DNA of 64,000 bases, from the NCBI GenBank assembly GCA_963768715.1, contig CAVYJC010000011.1, positions 496,001 through 560,000 of the forward strand, in the 5' to 3' direction. Source of the stretch: DATKEJ01 sp963768715. Lineage in GTDB: Bacteria > Bacteroidota > Rhodothermia > Rhodothermales > DATKEJ01. Within the stretch, counting starts at the first letter, position 1. The number at the start of each line of letters is the position of its first letter. Shown here in pieces: positions 1-9,759 of this stretch. The notes below the pieces were generated by a model. That model made no database searches. It was not told the origin of the DNA and saw only the letters and a program-made list of their open reading frames with translations. The translations under genes and the position numbers were made by a program.

Positions 1-811
1 CAACATTTCGCGAGTAAACTCGTTCGCGGCCCGACCCGCGCGTACGGCGTCGCCCGAACGATAGTACTCAGAAAAGTAGGCGGTGGCGAAGATGTCGCCG
101 GCTCCGGTCGCGTCGGTCAGGTCGGCGGGCACTGCCGCGACATGATGCTCGCGCCCCGCCTCGCAAATGAGGCATCCATCACGTCCACGCGTTTCGACAC
201 TCACCCGAACAGATTCCCGAATTGTCTCACGCCACATAATGTTATACTTGATATCCTCCACGACTATATACAGCTATATCAAGCACATTGATCATGTCTT
301 TCCATCCGTCGGCAAGTTCGGCAATGACTCGTCCACTCGGATCGACGGACCGCATCCAGCCCTGCAGCGTTGCACATCGAAGACACGGTTTGAACCATGA
401 TGCAAACGCGATATCGATCTCTCCGAAGACAGGTGCCAGATGCAAAATGTCAGGGTTTCTCCATTCATCGCGCACGGAATCGATGCGCAGTGGGTCGCCC
501 TGCGCCTCGAGCCACTGGCTTCTTATCCCCTGCTGTTCGTGGTTGATGAAGGTAGTCGTCAGTCTCGACGGTTGCGCGAGGAACTCCACCCCTCGAAATA
601 CAACGTCTGGACTCAGATCTGCACCGTAAGCCGTGACAATCCTCGTGGTTAATTCCCGCTGCGCGGCGGCAAGCGTCGAGTACACCACGGTGCCGCCCAG
701 TCGCGTTCCCGAATCTGTGCGATCGAGCGTCGTGTGTCCGGCGACGAGATAGACCGGTCGGTTGCCGGTCTCGTCGGTCAGAGATACTCTGTTTGTATTA
801 CGGGGCTGCAT
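1..811 (-). CDS. PfkB-family carbohydrate kinase, frameshifted, 3' end outside window
   Basis: A ribokinase-like sugar or nucleoside kinase. The first 180 or so codons read from 811 down to about 258 (VYLVAGHTTLDRT near the start, then a glycine-rich GGTVVYS substrate-binding stretch). A different frame then carries the rest to the window edge, including the PfkB signature DATGAGDIFATA, where GAGD holds the catalytic aspartate and anion hole, at about positions 60-105. One extra base near 258 explains the switch (AVYS then VEDIKYN). The C-terminus runs off the window at position 1. It is divergent from the phosphatase gene at 968, with about 155 bp between them for two promoters. Substrate not determinable. 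The shift may be a sequencing error. Confidence 0.8.
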
Positions 812-967
812 TGCAGGACGATACGCTCACTCGCTTGCAACCTGCAATCAGGTGGCAAGAGATCACATTCACAAACGCTCGGCAGGAATATCCCGATTCT
901 TGACAAGGCGAAGATGTATGCGCCTTATCGGAGCCCTACTTTCGATCAAATACCGACCGAGTTATCG

Positions 968-2617
968 ATGAAGCTCCCGACTGTCCTATCTGTCCTCCTG
1001 GCCCTTCAACTCGTTAAGTGCGGCCCATCGTCCGATCAGGTCCGCGAGAACGTAAAACCTAAGGTCGTCGTTCTCGTGAGTCTCGATCAGTTCAGATGGG
1101 ATTATTTCGAACGTTTCACTCCTTTCTTCAAGGAAGACGGATTCTTACGTTTTCTGAATCAGGGTGCCGTACTGAGGAGTGTCCGATATCGTCATGCCGC
1201 AACCATGACCTGTCCCGGGCACGCAACCATTTCGACCGGGGCGAACGGCAATGTCAATGGCATCGTTGCCAATGACTGGTATGATGTTGTGAGACATCGG
1301 AGGATCTATTGCGCCGAAGATTCGACCGTGACCCTTCTCGGCCATCCGGGCGGCGGGCGATCGCCCCGGCTGCTCGAGGTTGACGCGATCGGAGATGTGC
1401 TCAAGCGTCGAAGTCCTGAATCAAAGGTCTTTTCAGTGGCTGGTAAAGATCGAGCAGCGATCATGATGGGTGGCCACCATGCCGACGCTGCGTACTGGCT
1501 TCAGGACTCCGTCATTACGAGCTCCACCTATTACATGAACCAGTTCCCTGACTGGGTCAATCAGTTCAATGCTCGTCGACTGCCCCAACAGATGTACGGC
1601 ACGGTCTGGGATCGCGTTCTTCCCGCCGGATACTACGACAAGACACAGGGACCTGACGACGCCTGGAATGAAGAAGACAAGCAGGGACTCGGAAAGACGT
1701 TTCCTCACGTCATTACCGGTGGATCGGATTCTCTCGACTGGAATTTCTACGAGGCCCTTCGAAAATCGCCTTTCGATGATGAAATCGTTCTAAAGTTCGC
1801 CGAAGAGATGGTGGAGCACGAAGGAATTGGTCAGGACGACATCACCGATCTCCTTGCAATCGGCTTCTCTTCGATCGATAGAATCGGCCATCCATACGGT
1901 CCCGATTCACACGAGATCATGGACGATGTGATCCGCACGGACAGGCTCCTCTCGAAGCTCTTCGCTTTTCTCGAGGATCAGATCGGCATGAAGAACGTGC
2001 TGGTAGTCGTGACGGCTGACCACGGAATTCAGCGATTCCCGGAGAACGTCGCCGACCCGGACCATGATGTCTTGGCGGCAAGGGTTTCAACTACCACGAT
2101 TCGAGAAGACATTGCGAAGATACTGGATGACGCTTTCGGAGCCCCTCCAGCCGACGCCTCTTGGATCGAAGCCTTGTACTATCCGCATGTTTACCTCCGA
2201 CGAGCTGCGCTCCGGGACCGTGATGTGACACTCGAAGCAGCCACTGGGGAGATAGCGAAGCACCTGCCCGAGCTCCCCAGATACAGTGCGGCGATCCCTT
2301 CTTCGGGCGAGGCGAAGGAGGGTACGCCGGAGCAGTTCAGCATGTATGACGGAAGATCGGGGGATATCTTGATCCGGCTCGCAAACCACCACATCAATTC
2401 CAGCAGCGAATTCGGAACCACACATGGCACACCATGGGAAGGCGATCGCCACGTCCCGATGTTGTGGCTTGGCAGCACCGTCGCGAAGGGCGTTTACGAT
2501 GACTCGCTCCACGTCGTCGATCTTGCGCCAACGCTCGCAACAATGCTCGGGTTGGACATCCCGTCAACTATGGCGGGCCATGTGATCGGGAAACTCTTGG
2601 TGCGTGAAGACAAATAG
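968..2617 (+). CDS. PafA-type alkaline phosphatase family lipoprotein
   Basis: A 549-residue secreted metal-dependent phosphomonoesterase of the alkaline phosphatase / nucleotide pyrophosphatase superfamily. The start at 968 is chosen because it gives a lipoprotein signal peptide (LALQLVKC, lipobox cysteine 18); the open frame extends upstream to 734 but overlaps the divergent kinase. Visible metal and catalytic elements: VSLDQF (Asp40), the TCPGHATIST loop with the threonine nucleophile (Thr87), SSIDRIGHPYGP, VVTADHG, and a late THGTPWEGDRHVP. Threonine rather than serine as nucleophile and this motif set match the PafA-like phosphate-releasing group common in Bacteroidota. Expected at the outer membrane or periplasm, releasing phosphate from organic esters. 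Confidence 0.88.
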   Translation: MKLPTVLSVLLALQLVKCGPSSDQVRENVKPKVVVLVSLDQFRWDYFERFTPFFKEDGFLRFLNQGAVLRSVRYRHAATMTCPGHATISTGANGNVNGIVANDWYDVVRHRRIYCAEDSTVTLLGHPGGGRSPRLLEVDAIGDVLKRRSPESKVFSVAGKDRAAIMMGGHHADAAYWLQDSVITSSTYYMNQFPDWVNQFNARRLPQQMYGTVWDRVLPAGYYDKTQGPDDAWNEEDKQGLGKTFPHVITGGSDSLDWNFYEALRKSPFDDEIVLKFAEEMVEHEGIGQDDITDLLAIGFSSIDRIGHPYGPDSHEIMDDVIRTDRLLSKLFAFLEDQIGMKNVLVVVTADHGIQRFPENVADPDHDVLAARVSTTTIREDIAKILDDAFGAPPADASWIEALYYPHVYLRRAALRDRDVTLEAATGEIAKHLPELPRYSAAIPSSGEAKEGTPEQFSMYDGRSGDILIRLANHHINSSSEFGTTHGTPWEGDRHVPMLWLGSTVAKGVYDDSLHVVDLAPTLATMLGLDIPSTMAGHVIGKLLVREDK

Positions 2618-2651
2618 GCTTGATAGCCTGCCCAAACCGGCGGACATACTG

Positions 2652-2672
2652 ATTCTTCAAATCTTGAAGAAT
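2652..2672. other. Perfect 9-bp inverted repeat in intergenic region
   Basis: ATTCTTCAA and its exact reverse complement TTGAAGAAT are separated by three bases, between the phosphatase stop and the next start. It is AT-rich and has no T-run directly after, so it could be an operator or a weak terminator; I cannot decide. Confidence 0.4.
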
Positions 2673-2751
2673 TTGCGGCATCCTACGTGCGAATGAACCG
2701 TCATTAAGAGGTTATCTCACGTCTATCCACCCAATGTGAGGCTTAATTAGT

Positions 2752-5181
2752 ATGCAAAAAGCCACCCTTGTCGTGGCGCTGCTCGGTTTTATCTGTACGC
2801 CGATCGGCAGCGTCAAAGCGCAGAACAGCGAGCTACTTTCTCAGGCGGGATTCGGCTATTCTGTCGACGTAACGGGCTCCCAGATTATTGTTGGAGAACC
2901 GCTGAATCAGCGATTCCCCGGTACGGTGTATGTGTTCGAGCACCAGGGGCCAGATTGGAGTCTGTCCTCCAAGCTGCGAGCGAGCGACGCATCTCCCGGT
3001 GACCACTTCGGAACAAGCCTGGCATCGGGTGACCACTTGTTGTTCGTCGGATCGGCGGGAGCGCAGGATCTGAGCGGCGGCATCTACGTCTTTTCGGAGA
3101 ATGGAGACGGGGGGTGGACCGAAAGAGCCGTGATTCGCCCCGACGCTGTCAAACCCGGGGACGCCTTTGGTCATGTTCTCACCTACTCGAACGGCAGGCT
3201 GTTTGCTTCTCTCGTCCCCACCGAAGGGGACCCCGAGGTATTCGTATATGAAATGGGCTCCCAGCCTGGCCAATGGAACCAGTCGTCCGTGATTCTTCCG
3301 GACAGCGCGGAGACAAGTCGAGATTTTGGCGCCGCCCTGGCTTCCAATGGCGAAATGCTCTTGGTGGGTTCACCTCACAATGGAGGGGGCGTCGTACACA
3401 TTTACACGCGGGGTGACGACGGAGCATGGACTCACTCGAACGTCCTGAATGGCTCAACGCAGAGAATGAATGTGCACGGCATGAAGAGCTCTGACAAATC
3501 AGGATCGAGCGAAGCCTTTGGCTCGAAACTCCTGCTCACGCCCGACCGACTCTACGTCACTGCTCCGAACGCGGACCGATTCACCGGCAAGGTGTATTCG
3601 TTCGTCCGTGAGGAGGATGGGAGTTTTCAGCGCGGACCAAACTTGACCCCGTTCGATGCCGAACCGGGCCATGCCTTTGCTCGTGACGTGGTGCTCGCGG
3701 GAAACGAGGTGGTCGTATCGGCGCTGATTCCGGGCCAATCCAACGGCGCCATCTATTCGATGCGCATGAACGACAGCGGCAATGAAGTGCTGAGCGCGCG
3801 CAAGTTCGTCGAGCCAAGGGCGCTCAGGTTCACCTTCTATGGCGAGGTCATGGACAGCGACCAGGACCTTCTCGCCGTGACCGCTTATCGGGACGTATTC
3901 GAGGCAGGAGCCGTCTACGTCTATCAACGGGATGAAGAGACCGGCGACTGGTCTACCGGCACAAAACTCATGGCGCCCAGTCTGAACGCGTACACCTCGG
4001 TGACCGGCGGCAAGGTGAAATGTGAGGATGGTTCAGCGGACGGGTTTGGGTGTGATCACATCGACATCGTCAGTTTCTTGACGAACGAGGATCTTGGTAT
4101 GGAGCGCGGTATGCGCACGAACGACCTGTGGGGTTGGACGGATGCCAAGACCGGTAAGGAATATGCCCTGCTTGGCAGGAACGACGGGACTAGCTTTGTC
4201 GATCTCGGTGACCCGGAAAACCCGGTAAACCTTGGCTTCCTTCCCCGAACGGCAGGTTCGCCGCCGTCCATCTGGCGAGATATCAAGGTCTATAAGAATC
4301 ATGCGTTTATCGTGGCGGACGGGGCCGGTGCGCACGGGATTCAGATATTCGATCTGACACAACTCCGCCACGTGAAGAATCCCCCGGTCCTCTTCAAGGA
4401 GACGGCCCACTACGACGGCATCGCCTCAGCTCATAACATCGTCATCAATGAGGAGACCGGTTTTGCCTACACCGTCGGGAATTCCATGGGAGGCAAGACC
4501 TGCGGCGGCGGCTCGCACATGATCGACATCAGAGATCCTACGCACCCGAAGTTTGTCGGATGTTTCGCGCACGAGGGAACGGGTCGCGCACGCACGGGCT
4601 ACACGCACGACGCCCAGTGCGTCACCTACAAGGGTCCTGACGAGCGTTACCACGAACACGAGATATGCTTCGCGGCCAACGAGACCGCCATCAGTATCGC
4701 CGACGTAACCGATAAGGACAATCCCGTAGCGCTCGCCCGCGGCGATTACCCTAATCCGGGCTATACGCACCAGGGTTGGCTCAGCGAAGATCACAGGTAC
4801 TTCTTCCTCGACGATGAACTGGATGAAATCAACGGCACGACAGATGGAACGCGTACTCTCATATGGGACGTTGCTGAACTTGATGATCCGGTCCTTGTTA
4901 ACGAGTACGTATCTGCCGACAAGGCGAGCGACCATAACCTCTACATCAAGGGACACTACATGTACCAATCCAACTACGTCAGCGGTCTCCGCGTCGTGGA
5001 TGTGGGCAATGTCGAAGCACCGGTCGAGGTCGCCCACTTTGATACGGTACCTTGGGGAGAAGACAAACCTGGATTCGGTGGAAGTTGGAGTAACTACCCC
5101 TTCTTCAAGAGCGGCGTGATTATTGATAGCAGTGGAGAAGAGGGGTTATTTGTTCTGAAGCGATCCCAAGTCGATAGCTGA
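2752..5181 (+). CDS. Choice-of-anchor B family secreted protein with FG-GAP-like N-terminal half
   Basis: An 809-residue exported protein (signal peptide about 1-24, ending in SVKA). Residues about 25-390 contain repeated propeller blades of the FG-GAP/integrin-like kind (recurring GxxFG or FGxxL followed by VYVFE or VYSFV strands). Residues about 400-809 match the choice-of-anchor B (LVIVD-repeat) family: ENPVNLGFLP, SAHNIVINEETGFAYTVG, GYTHDAQCV, CFAANE, DHNLYIKGHYMYQSNYVSGLRVVDV and a terminal GLFVL. The family is secreted and common in marine Bacteroidota; its biochemical role is unknown. It is followed by a terminator and then two further exported propeller proteins, suggesting a surface or periplasmic set. 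Confidence 0.85.
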   Translation: MQKATLVVALLGFICTPIGSVKAQNSELLSQAGFGYSVDVTGSQIIVGEPLNQRFPGTVYVFEHQGPDWSLSSKLRASDASPGDHFGTSLASGDHLLFVGSAGAQDLSGGIYVFSENGDGGWTERAVIRPDAVKPGDAFGHVLTYSNGRLFASLVPTEGDPEVFVYEMGSQPGQWNQSSVILPDSAETSRDFGAALASNGEMLLVGSPHNGGGVVHIYTRGDDGAWTHSNVLNGSTQRMNVHGMKSSDKSGSSEAFGSKLLLTPDRLYVTAPNADRFTGKVYSFVREEDGSFQRGPNLTPFDAEPGHAFARDVVLAGNEVVVSALIPGQSNGAIYSMRMNDSGNEVLSARKFVEPRALRFTFYGEVMDSDQDLLAVTAYRDVFEAGAVYVYQRDEETGDWSTGTKLMAPSLNAYTSVTGGKVKCEDGSADGFGCDHIDIVSFLTNEDLGMERGMRTNDLWGWTDAKTGKEYALLGRNDGTSFVDLGDPENPVNLGFLPRTAGSPPSIWRDIKVYKNHAFIVADGAGAHGIQIFDLTQLRHVKNPPVLFKETAHYDGIASAHNIVINEETGFAYTVGNSMGGKTCGGGSHMIDIRDPTHPKFVGCFAHEGTGRARTGYTHDAQCVTYKGPDERYHEHEICFAANETAISIADVTDKDNPVALARGDYPNPGYTHQGWLSEDHRYFFLDDELDEINGTTDGTRTLIWDVAELDDPVLVNEYVSADKASDHNLYIKGHYMYQSNYVSGLRVVDVGNVEAPVEVAHFDTVPWGEDKPGFGGSWSNYPFFKSGVIIDSSGEEGLFVLKRSQVDS

Positions 5182-5212
5182 AAGCGCGAACTTTTGCGTG
5201 AATTCGAATACG

Positions 5213-5256
5213 ACCCGCCGGCGAGCAGAACCCCTTCGTCGGCGGGTTTCTATTTT
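5213..5256 (+). terminator. Rho-independent terminator
   Basis: An 8-bp GC stem (ACCCGCCG / CGGCGGGT) with a loop of about 19 bases, followed by TTCTATTTT, just downstream of the choice-of-anchor B gene. Confidence 0.7.
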
Positions 5257-5281
5257 GTTGACATGTAATCGGGGAAAGAAA

Positions 5282-6670
5282 ATGACAAAGCTTGTCGCGA
5301 AAATCACGGCTGCTCCGGCATTGATACTCACGTTGGTCGGCGCCTGTCTCTGTCAGCCAATGGAAGCTCCTTCGAGCATTCAGTACGGCGACGACATTCA
5401 GCCGATCTTCAATGCACGATGCGTTTCGTGTCACGGCGGATCTAATCCGGCCAAAATGCTTCGACTTGATACCTGGCAGCATGTCATGGCCGGCGGGCGA
5501 CACGGAGAGGCCGTCATCCCCTACGACGCGACGAACAGCCTAATGGTCGAATTATTGACGCGCACCAACGGGCCGGCTCATCCCTCCGAACTCGGAGCTG
5601 ATACGTTGACCGGCGACGAAGTCGGACAAATCGTCAAATGGATCGAGGGTGGAGCACCCGACGATCTCGGGAAGGTGGCGTTCTCGGACTCCGACGAATT
5701 CATCTACGTATGCGACGAGGGAGCCGCCAAGGTTTCCGTTATCGACGTCAAGGCGGGCGTTGTCGCGCGAACGGTCGACCTCCAGAAACTCGGGTTTTCG
5801 GAGAACGCGAAGCCGCACCACGCGGCGGTCGAGCCGGATGGTTCTTTCTGGTATGTCTCGCTGATTGGTGACGACGTGGTGCTCAAGTTCGACCGGATGA
5901 ATAATCTCGTTGGGAAGGCCGCTTTCGAGCGGCCGGGATTGATGGTCCTGGATCCATCCAGTGACAAGCTCTACGTGGGACGGTCGATGAAGGCGGTCAA
6001 CCCACCGCAACGGATTGGCATCATTACGCGCTCCACCATGGCAATCGAGGAGGTCGACGTGTTTATCCCTCGTCCGCATGCCATGGCACTGAGCAAAGAT
6101 GGCAACTTCGTATACACGGCCAGCCTGGCGGCGAATCAGGTTGTCACCATGGATACGCGCTCGCTCGAGGCTGATCTCTTGAATATCCCCGGGCCGGTAC
6201 ACGTGCTCGTCCAGTTTGCAACGTCACCTGATGGGAAGACGCTGGTTGCCGGTGGGCAGATGTCCGGTAAAGTGTTGTTCTTCAATCTCGACGATCCGGC
6301 CAAACCCGATCTGATTGACTCGGTGTCCGTGAAGTCGCAGCCTTGGCATCCGGTATACGCGCGGGACGGCCGGCTCATATATTTCCCGAACAAGGGAGCC
6401 AACTCCGTGACGGTCTTGAACGCAGCGGAACACTCGCTCGCTGCCGAGATTTCGGGTCATGGGCTCGCACAGCCGCACGGGTCGGCCCTCTCGCTCGACG
6501 GCACGCGATTATTTGTGTCAAGCAACAACCTTGACGGCAGCTACAAGCCCCGCTACGATCTCGGCAACAACGCGAACGTTGGAACCGTTGCAGTCATCGA
6601 TACGGAAAGTCGTCGCATTTTGAAGGTCATCGAAGTCGAACAAAATGCTTCCGGAATCGGTGCAAGATGA
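5282..6670 (+). CDS. YncE-like beta-propeller lipoprotein with N-terminal c-type cytochrome motif
   Basis: A 462-residue exported protein. The start at 5282 gives a lipoprotein signal (LTLVGAC); the frame is open further upstream but that would cross the terminator. Residues about 35-115 form a planctomycete-type cytochrome c module (IQPIFNARCVSCHG, one CxxCH heme site, then a KWIEGGAPDD-like end). Residues about 125-460 are seven-bladed YncE/40-residue propeller repeats (DEFIYVCDEGAAKVSVIDV, GKTLVAGG, NSVTVLNAAE, VGTVAVIDTESRRILKVIEV). Heme plus propeller suggests a periplasmic electron carrier or sensor. The 3' end overlaps the next gene by 26 bp, suggesting co-translation. Confidence 0.82.
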   Translation: MTKLVAKITAAPALILTLVGACLCQPMEAPSSIQYGDDIQPIFNARCVSCHGGSNPAKMLRLDTWQHVMAGGRHGEAVIPYDATNSLMVELLTRTNGPAHPSELGADTLTGDEVGQIVKWIEGGAPDDLGKVAFSDSDEFIYVCDEGAAKVSVIDVKAGVVARTVDLQKLGFSENAKPHHAAVEPDGSFWYVSLIGDDVVLKFDRMNNLVGKAAFERPGLMVLDPSSDKLYVGRSMKAVNPPQRIGIITRSTMAIEEVDVFIPRPHAMALSKDGNFVYTASLAANQVVTMDTRSLEADLLNIPGPVHVLVQFATSPDGKTLVAGGQMSGKVLFFNLDDPAKPDLIDSVSVKSQPWHPVYARDGRLIYFPNKGANSVTVLNAAEHSLAAEISGHGLAQPHGSALSLDGTRLFVSSNNLDGSYKPRYDLGNNANVGTVAVIDTESRRILKVIEVEQNASGIGAR

Positions 6671-8561
6671 CCTCCACTGGACGAATCGTGGCACGCTGAG
6701 AGCCAGCTTCCGTCTCCTTCTCCTCGGCGCTGCGGTCTCTTCATGTGGGACGTTGGGCTCATCTTCCACGGGCGTTGAAGGATCCGCCGTCATGGTTCGG
6801 CTCGTCGCACCGTTCACCGTTCTGGACGTCGATGGGAAACCATACGATCAGCCCTTTCTCGGAGGAATGAATGTCCCACGTCCACAGTTCATCGACATTG
6901 ATGATGACGGCGATCTCGACCTCTTCCTCCAGGAAGAGGCGGGCGAGGTCGGATTTCATGAGAACACCGGCACGCCCAGAAATCCGAAATTCGAATGGCG
7001 GACGGACAATTTTGATTCCCTGGAAGTCGGCGACTGGTACCGATTCGTGGATATCGACTCAGATGGGGATTTCGATCTCTTGACCGAGAGACGCTACAGC
7101 CGGGTTCGATACTACCGCAACGACGGCACGGCTCACTCCCCGCATTTCGTGATGGCGGAGGACACGCTTCGTGACGTCGACGGCGAGCCGGTATTCTCCG
7201 ACCGCCAGAACAACCCTAACGTGGCCGACATCGATTGCGACGGCCTCTACGACCTCTTCATAGGTCGTCTAGACGGCAGCGTCACGCGCTACGAACTCGA
7301 TCACATAGATGGACAGGGCATCCCGCGTTTCCGTTTTGTTGAAGACAGATTTCAGGGCATTTCCATCGTGGCCCAGTTCGGATCGATGCATGGAGCCAAC
7401 GGACTCGCGTTTTTCGATTTCGACGGCGACGGAGATCTCGATTTCTTCTGGGGAGACTTCTTCGAGGCCGGGCTTCTTCTGATTGAAAACACCGGGACAT
7501 GTGAGACCCCTAACCTGCATGGGAAACCCGTTCGCTTTCCACTCAACGATCCCGTTGAGACCAGCGGATATAACGTGCCCGTGTTCACGGATCTTGACGG
7601 GGACGGTGATCAGGATCTCGTCATGGCGGTGCTGGGAGGCGCCTTCGATCCCAACAGGACCTCGGCCGACAACCTCTACTACTTTCGCAACGATTCAACC
7701 TCAGGCTTTCGGCTTGTTACTCGCAGATACCTGAAGGACATCGACGTCGGGACCGAGAGCTACCCGGCGATCGCCGATCTCGATGGAGATGGCGATCTCG
7801 ATCTCATGGTCGCCAACAAGATCGACCCACAGTTTCGACAATCGTCTCGTCTGACCATTTTCAGGAACGTCGGCTCGCGTGACAACCCTGCCTTCCGCGA
7901 GGAGGAGCCGATGGTGCTCGGCACGTATTACCACTATGCGCCGGCCCTTGGGGATCTGGACAACGACGGTGATCTCGACATGCTGCTCGGCACATGGAAC
8001 AAGGGTGTGTCGCTATTTTGGAACGTGGGATCGCCGCAAGCGCCAGATTTTGTCGAAAGCGTCCCTTCCTACATCAAGCTTACCCGGGGCAGCAATAGTG
8101 CCCCGGAGTTGGCGGACTTCGATGCAGACGGCGACCTTGACCTCTTGGTTGGAGAAGCATCGGGGTCACTTAACTACTATCGAAACGACGGCACAAGAAC
8201 CGAGCCCTCCTTCGTCCTGGTAAGCGACGAATTCCAAGGAATCGACGTCGGTCGCCGGAGCGTGCCAAGAGCCATCGATCTCGACGGAGACGCAGACCTC
8301 GACCTGGTGGTCGCCTCAGAATCCGGCGAAACGTTCGTGTACGTCAACGAGGGAGGACCGACCAATCCCCTCTTCGTAGCCGACACCGCAAAGACGTTTG
8401 ACCTGCCGTTCTTTGCCACCCCCGTATTTGCAGATTTGGACGGCGATGGGGATCCGGACCTGATTTCGGGCGGATCCGGCGGCGGACTCGTATTCTACGA
8501 ACGTCGAGGGGCGCCATCTCCCGGAAAAAGGCAAACATCAACCTTCACGATTTATGAGTAA
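6645..8561 (+). CDS. VCBS/FG-GAP repeat lipoprotein
   Basis: A 638-residue exported protein. The N-terminus contains RLLLLGAAVSSC, a lipobox, about 30 residues in, so a GTG at 6660 is an equally good start. At least ten calcium-binding loops of the DxDxDGxxD type are spaced through the chain (for example DIDDDGDLDLF, DFDGDGDLDFF, DLDGDGDQDLV, DLDNDGDLDML, DLDGDGDPDLI). This is the hallmark of integrin-alpha-like propellers. Function is probably adhesion or polymer binding at the cell surface. It overlaps the following kdgK start by 8 bp. Confidence 0.85.
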   Translation: MLPESVQDDLHWTNRGTLRASFRLLLLGAAVSSCGTLGSSSTGVEGSAVMVRLVAPFTVLDVDGKPYDQPFLGGMNVPRPQFIDIDDDGDLDLFLQEEAGEVGFHENTGTPRNPKFEWRTDNFDSLEVGDWYRFVDIDSDGDFDLLTERRYSRVRYYRNDGTAHSPHFVMAEDTLRDVDGEPVFSDRQNNPNVADIDCDGLYDLFIGRLDGSVTRYELDHIDGQGIPRFRFVEDRFQGISIVAQFGSMHGANGLAFFDFDGDGDLDFFWGDFFEAGLLLIENTGTCETPNLHGKPVRFPLNDPVETSGYNVPVFTDLDGDGDQDLVMAVLGGAFDPNRTSADNLYYFRNDSTSGFRLVTRRYLKDIDVGTESYPAIADLDGDGDLDLMVANKIDPQFRQSSRLTIFRNVGSRDNPAFREEEPMVLGTYYHYAPALGDLDNDGDLDMLLGTWNKGVSLFWNVGSPQAPDFVESVPSYIKLTRGSNSAPELADFDADGDLDLLVGEASGSLNYYRNDGTRTEPSFVLVSDEFQGIDVGRRSVPRAIDLDGDADLDLVVASESGETFVYVNEGGPTNPLFVADTAKTFDLPFFATPVFADLDGDGDPDLISGGSGGGLVFYERRGAPSPGKRQTSTFTIYE

Positions 8562-9585
8562 AGTCGTCACGTTTGGAGAGATCATGCTCCGTTTGTCCCC
8601 GCCCGGGTTCGAGCGATTTGTTCAGTCCCGCCAATTCGACGTCACGTTCGGCGGCGGAGAAGCAAACGTAGCCGCATCGCTCGCGCAGTTCGGGCTTGAC
8701 GCGTATTTCCTTTCGAAAATTCCCAAGCATGAGATCGGACAGGCGGCCGTAAATCACCTCCGCCGTTTCGGCGTGTCGGATCGTTTTATCGTGCGTGGCG
8801 GCGACCGACTCGGCATCTATTTCCTGGAGACGGGGGCCAGCCAACGACCTTCGAAGGTGATCTACGATCGAGCGGACAGCGCGGTCAGCGGACTTCAGGC
8901 GGACGAGATCGATTTCGACGCCGTCTTCGAGGGGGCGCGATGGTTCCACTGGACCGGGATTACGCCGGCTCTTGGGCCGACGGCTAGAGAAACGCTCCTT
9001 GCGGCGGTAAAGGCGGCCAAGGCGCACGACGTAACCATCAGTTGCGACCTCAATTTCCGAAAGAAGCTCTGGTCGACCGAAGAAGCGCAGGCCACAATGC
9101 GACCCCTGATGAAATACGTCGACGTCTGCATCGCGAATGAAGAGGACACGCAGCTCAGTCTCGGCGCCGAAGCTCCTGAGGTAGACGTCGAAACGGGCAG
9201 TCTGGACGAGGAGCGCTACGGGAAGATTGCCAGGACGCTTAAGGACCAATACGAATTTGAGGCGGTGGCCATTACGCTCCGAGAAAGCATCTCCGCATCC
9301 CGGAACGGCTGGAGCGCGATGATGCTCGACGATCGGGATTGTTCGACGCCGTATCGATCGTCGCAATACGACATTCAGTTGGTCGATCGCGTGGGCGGCG
9401 GCGATTCATTCGCGGCAGGACTGATCTACGGGCTGATCAACGAGAAGGATACGAGGCGGGCTCTCGAGATTGGGTTGCGGCGTCGTGCCTGAAGCAGAGC
9501 GATCCCGGGCGACTTCAACATATCGTCTATCGCCGAAGTAAAGGCGTTGGTCGACGGCGGCGGATCCGGTAGGATACAGAGGTAG
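8554..9585 (+). CDS. kdgK: 2-dehydro-3-deoxygluconokinase (KdgK), two frameshifts near the 3' end
   Basis: A PfkB-family sugar kinase that phosphorylates 2-keto-3-deoxygluconate to KDPG, feeding the Entner-Doudoroff pathway and uronate catabolism. The N-terminus VVTFGEIMLRLSPPG, FGGGEANVA and the DLNFRKKLW segment are typical of KdgK. The GGGDSFAAGLIYGL signature with catalytic Asp is present. The first frame ends at 9492 in RRRA, but the expected C-terminus (VAASCLKQS, then IPGDFNISSIAEVKAL) continues in two other frames to 9585. A missing G in the GGG run at 9472-9474 and an extra G near 9501 would restore it. Likely base-calling errors; otherwise a recently damaged gene. Confidence 0.85.
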
Positions 9586-9600
9586 GTTCGAGGTTCGAAG
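9584..9600. repeat. Two-unit 7-bp repeat (GGTTCGA word)
   Basis: Two successive heptamers lie directly after the kdgK stop. They belong to the dispersed heptamer-period repeats found elsewhere in the window. Confidence 0.45.
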
Positions 9601-9759
9601 AAGACCACGCCGGAATGAATCCCGGTGCTACATCGTGACAAGCCCGCTAATTCGGACTCACACCGTGTGTTCGAGGCAGGCAGGCGCTTTGTTGCTATCA
9701 AAACCTCATTTGATTGGATTTGGTGGTACAATACGCGTCCAAGAAAACGTGAGACTACA

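Noticed and set aside
734..967. Upstream ATG extending the alkaline phosphatase by 78 residues
   Set aside because: The extension overlaps the divergent kinase and lacks a signal peptide; the start at 968 gives a proper lipoprotein signal.
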